Positions 62,183-64,000 of a stretch of DNA of 64,000 bases are shown in pieces. A model generated the notes under the pieces. It saw only the letters and a program-made list of their open reading frames with translations. It made no database searches and had not been told where the DNA came from. This stretch comes from Massilia sp. Se16.2.3. GTDB taxonomy: Bacteria > Pseudomonadota > Gammaproteobacteria > Burkholderiales > Burkholderiaceae_D. Position 1 is the first letter of the stretch; each line of letters opens with the position of its first letter. Location of the stretch: positions 4,154,001-4,218,000 of the forward strand of contig NZ_CP050451.1 of assembly GCF_014171595.1 (NCBI RefSeq), written 5' to 3'. The translations under genes and the position numbers were made by a program.

Positions 62183-62213
62183 ACTGTAAACCCTCCCATA
62201 ATTGGAAGGTCAA
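62183..62213 (-). promoter_or_regulatory. CueR-type promoter/operator of the copper ATPase gene
   Basis: On the minus strand -35 TTGACC (62213-62208) and -10 TACAGT (62188-62183) are 19 bp apart. The spacer carries the CueR-like dyad ACCTTCC-AATTAT-GGGAGGGT. It lies 54 bp before the copA start. No cueR gene is in the window. Confidence 0.85.
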
Positions 62214-62284
62214 GCGGTTTTCAGACATTCAGATACCGCGTGAGATGCGATATCTGAACTTCCTACTTATGAGAGGGTTTAGCT

Positions 62285-62614
62285 TTAAGCTGCCATTCGC
62301 TGGCACTCAGCCGCGCACTGTCGGCAGGCTTCGGCACACTTTTGGCAATGGTCCATTTGATGCTGTCCACACTCATCGGCGCAGGCTTCGCAGATTTCTG
62401 CGCACATGCGGCAAGCTGCCGCCGCGTGTGCGCTCCCACGCGCCATCAATGCTGCAGCGAAGCGGCAGGCTTGGGCGCAGTCCATGTCCAAAGCGATGCA
62501 CTTTGCCATCGCGGCGACGTGCTCTTCCTTTAAACACATTGCTGCGCAGTTGTCACATGCGTTGGCGCATGCGTTGCATGCATCGATACAGCTTTGAAAA
62601 GAATTCATTTCCAT
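62285..62614 (-). CDS. Cys-rich four-helix copper-binding protein (Csp/DUF326 type)
   Basis: This 109-residue protein starts at ATG 62614 after GGAGAACG; an in-frame TTG four codons upstream is less likely. It carries about 17 Cys in CxxxC and CxxC spacing along amphipathic helices (CIDACNACANACDNCAAMC, CRMCAEICEACADEC). This is the pattern of Csp copper-storage proteins, which hold many Cu(I) ions inside a four-helix bundle. No signal peptide is visible, so it is probably cytosolic. It is upstream of copA on the same strand. Confidence 0.88.
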   Translation of the reverse strand: MEMNSFQSCIDACNACANACDNCAAMCLKEEHVAAMAKCIALDMDCAQACRFAAALMARGSAHAAAACRMCAEICEACADECGQHQMDHCQKCAEACRQCAAECQRMAA

Positions 62615-62654
62615 GTCGTTCTCCAAATGTGAAGGTCAAGTTACTCGTAGTACG

Positions 62655-62682
62655 AAATTGGGTCGCGTCGGAGACGACCCAA
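62655..62682 (-). terminator. probable terminator between the DUF305 and Csp-type genes
   Basis: TTGGGTCG (62658-62665) pairs perfectly with CGACCCAA (62675-62682) around a 9-nt loop. On the minus strand AATTTCG follows. It lies just after the DUF305 stop, suggesting that the Csp-type gene has its own promoter. Confidence 0.5.
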
Positions 62683-62693
62683 GCGGGTGACGG

Positions 62694-63410
62694 TTAATCA
62701 AGTCTGCGTACGTTTGCAACCGGGACGAAGTCACAGTCACGGAACTGCTTGCACAGCATTTCCCTCATGTCGTTAATTGAGTTCTTCTGCATCGTTACGA
62801 TGTTGTCGCAGTACCGGCGAAGACCATCGTGAGACAGGTCGCTTTTGACTTGGCATTCGAGGCTAGGGCTTAGCGCAGCAAAGTGGTGGCTGCTAAACAC
62901 CTTGAGAAATTGTTCATCAAACTGGCGTCCAGCAGGGGTACGCTCAAGCATTTGAATCATCTGCATCCCGGAGGGGGCGAGCTTAGGCACGTACGAGACG
63001 CCGTACCACTCACGCAGCATTCGCTGGGCCTTTGCAATTTCCTCACGCTGACCGCGGTTGGCTTGGCGCGACATCGAACGAATTTCTTCGGCGGATGCCT
63101 TAGGGATGCTTTCTGCGTAGCCTGGCGTAGGTGTCGTACCTTCATCAGGGTTAATGATGGCCGGGTCCCGGACCCGGTCACTACCTGCCGCAAGTTCCGT
63201 CATACGTAGGGCCGAGTAATGGTGGTCAATGATGAAGGTCAAATAGTTCTTCTCAAATCGTGCCGTTCTTCCATCGCCTGGGCCTTCAGCGGACGCCGCG
63301 GACGAGAGAAGAAGAGCGCCGGCAGCCGTGACAGCAACAGCCGCCTGACTCCAGCCTGAGCGATAGGCGCGACCTGCCCTTCCGGTATTTGCGGAGAGTT
63401 TGGAATTCAT
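62694..63410 (-). CDS. exported DUF305 protein
   Basis: In the 238-residue protein a signal peptide (~20-42, ending SSAASA) precedes the four-helix DUF305 fold with His/Met pairs: FIIDHHYSALRMTELAAGS and FSSHHFAALSPS. DUF305 proteins are common in copper and silver clusters and are thought to bind metal in the periplasm. Four Cys residues in the C-terminal ~65 residues (one in QCDN-like DNIV region, others in EMLCKQFRDCDF and LECQV) could form disulphides. Confidence 0.85.
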   Translation of the reverse strand: MNSKLSANTGRAGRAYRSGWSQAAVAVTAAGALLLSSAASAEGPGDGRTARFEKNYLTFIIDHHYSALRMTELAAGSDRVRDPAIINPDEGTTPTPGYAESIPKASAEEIRSMSRQANRGQREEIAKAQRMLREWYGVSYVPKLAPSGMQMIQMLERTPAGRQFDEQFLKVFSSHHFAALSPSLECQVKSDLSHDGLRRYCDNIVTMQKNSINDMREMLCKQFRDCDFVPVANVRRLD

Positions 63411-63501
63411 GATTTCCTCTTAACGTAATGAAAGCGATAAAGTGCATGCAAGTTCGACGGCCGTCGTAACGAAAACGGCAGCCAGGGACAAGCTGGAATG
63501 C

Positions 63502-63924
63502 TTACAGGATTACGAAGAGGAATTTCGGCGGTCGCTCTAAGCCAGCTGAGATGTGGCTTGCGAATATGCCAGGGGGAGTTACTACGGGGGAGTCGCTTTT
63601 GAAGGACTGAATTTTGGCCGAGTGCACTGACGGGGGAGCACCTGCTCCTAGACCGCATGCTGCGCAAGGCTTGCATGAGCCGGTTTTCTTTGGATGCAGT
63701 TGGGAAGGTTCGCCGGTCGAGTCATCCTCAACCATCTGCATACTGCCTGTGTCTTCGCACGGCATCTTCGAATTTACTCTCGCTTCACCTCCCCCAGGCA
63801 CCAAAATCATCGACTGTGTCTGTGCGCGTACGCAGCACCCTCCTACCACAGCAGCTAGTCCCTGTAGAGGGACCGCCACCAGTAGGAGCCAGAGCATGCA
63901 CACGCGGAAAAGACCTCGTTTCAT
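63502..63924 (-). CDS. Cys-rich exported protein of unknown function in the copper cluster
   Basis: The 140-residue protein has a signal peptide (FRVCMLWLLLVAVPLQGLAA). Cys motifs GGCCVRA, KMPCED and SCKPCAACGLG lie in a sequence of low predicted structure. No family is recognised with confidence; its size and layout resemble small exported proteins that accompany metal-efflux genes. It is the most upstream gene of the minus-strand copper cluster, 91 bp before the DUF305 gene. Confidence 0.65.
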   Translation of the reverse strand: MKRGLFRVCMLWLLLVAVPLQGLAAVVGGCCVRAQTQSMILVPGGGEARVNSKMPCEDTGSMQMVEDDSTGEPSQLHPKKTGSCKPCAACGLGAGAPPSVHSAKIQSFKSDSPVVTPPGIFASHISAGLERPPKFLFVIL

Positions 63925-64000
63925 GTTGGCAGTCTAGCAGCGAGAAAAAACCTGGGGCACACCGTACTGTCAGGAAAACCTAGATACGAAAACGCTAGGT

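Noticed and set aside
62617..62640. TTGACCTTC...GGAG upstream of the Csp-type gene as a second CueR operator
   Set aside because: The right half is degenerate and a 19-bp spacer would place the -10 over the start codon.

Overview
The window looks like chromosomal DNA of a high-GC betaproteobacterium, most likely Oxalobacteraceae (Massilia/Janthinobacterium type). This rests on gene order and protein character only: a lepA-lepB-DUF4845-rnc-era-recO-pdxJ-acpS-uvrC-pgsA-tRNA block, an rpmF-plsX-fabHDG-acpP-fabF block and a neighbouring rpoE cluster. No database search was possible. Positions 1 to about 43 kb are high-GC core sequence. From about 43.1 kb to the right edge the sequence is visibly lower in GC and carries accessory genes.

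Layout. 0.1-1.4 kb: YdjM-like membrane hydrolase. 1.55-8.5 kb: a sigma-54 activator, then a sigma-54 (-24/-12) promoter and a five-gene secretion operon. The operon encodes a giant Gly-rich exported protein, a small exported protein, a C39-like peptidase, a second small exported protein and a coiled-coil/beta-barrel porin. Its architecture matches the Fap functional-amyloid system. 8.6-10.6 kb: two-domain glycosyltransferase. 10.9-11.7 kb: two tRNA-Cys and four tRNA-Gly genes. 11.8-22.1 kb: lipid synthesis, DNA repair, RNA processing and signal peptidase genes. 22.4-25.5 kb: rpoE, rseA, DegQ/MucD-type protease and a glutaredoxin-like protein. 25.7-32.9 kb: fatty-acid synthesis cluster with rpmF and the DUF177 gene. 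33-42.4 kb: maf, an RsmI-like methyltransferase, an EAL-HDOD protein, rlmJ, aceA and clpB.

The accessory region (43.1-64 kb) combines defence and metal resistance. A three-gene operon encodes a PD-(D/E)xK-like protein, a small middle protein and a Rad50-like ABC ATPase, which fits the ABC-three-component (ABC-3C) layout. Next to it a TIR-domain protein lies only 11 bp downstream of the metal sensor gene cadR. cadR is divergent from a Zn/Cd/Pb P-type ATPase across a MerR-type operator, and czcI-czcC-czcB-czcA follows. After an H-NS-like gene comes a copper cluster on the minus strand: a Cys-rich exported protein, a DUF305 protein, a Cys-rich four-helix protein (Csp/DUF326), a CueR-type operator, a copper P-type ATPase and a circularly permuted ATP-grasp-like enzyme with Cys-rich ends.

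At least nine genes between 0 and 37 kb are interrupted by apparent one-base indels, mostly in G/C runs; none was seen in the accessory part. Because rnc and degQ are among them, sequencing or assembly error is likelier than real decay. These genes are listed as CDS with the break stated.

The candidates for something new are the Fap-like operon (three exported proteins share one motif), the cadR-TIR linkage, and the copper ATPase/ATP-grasp pair.
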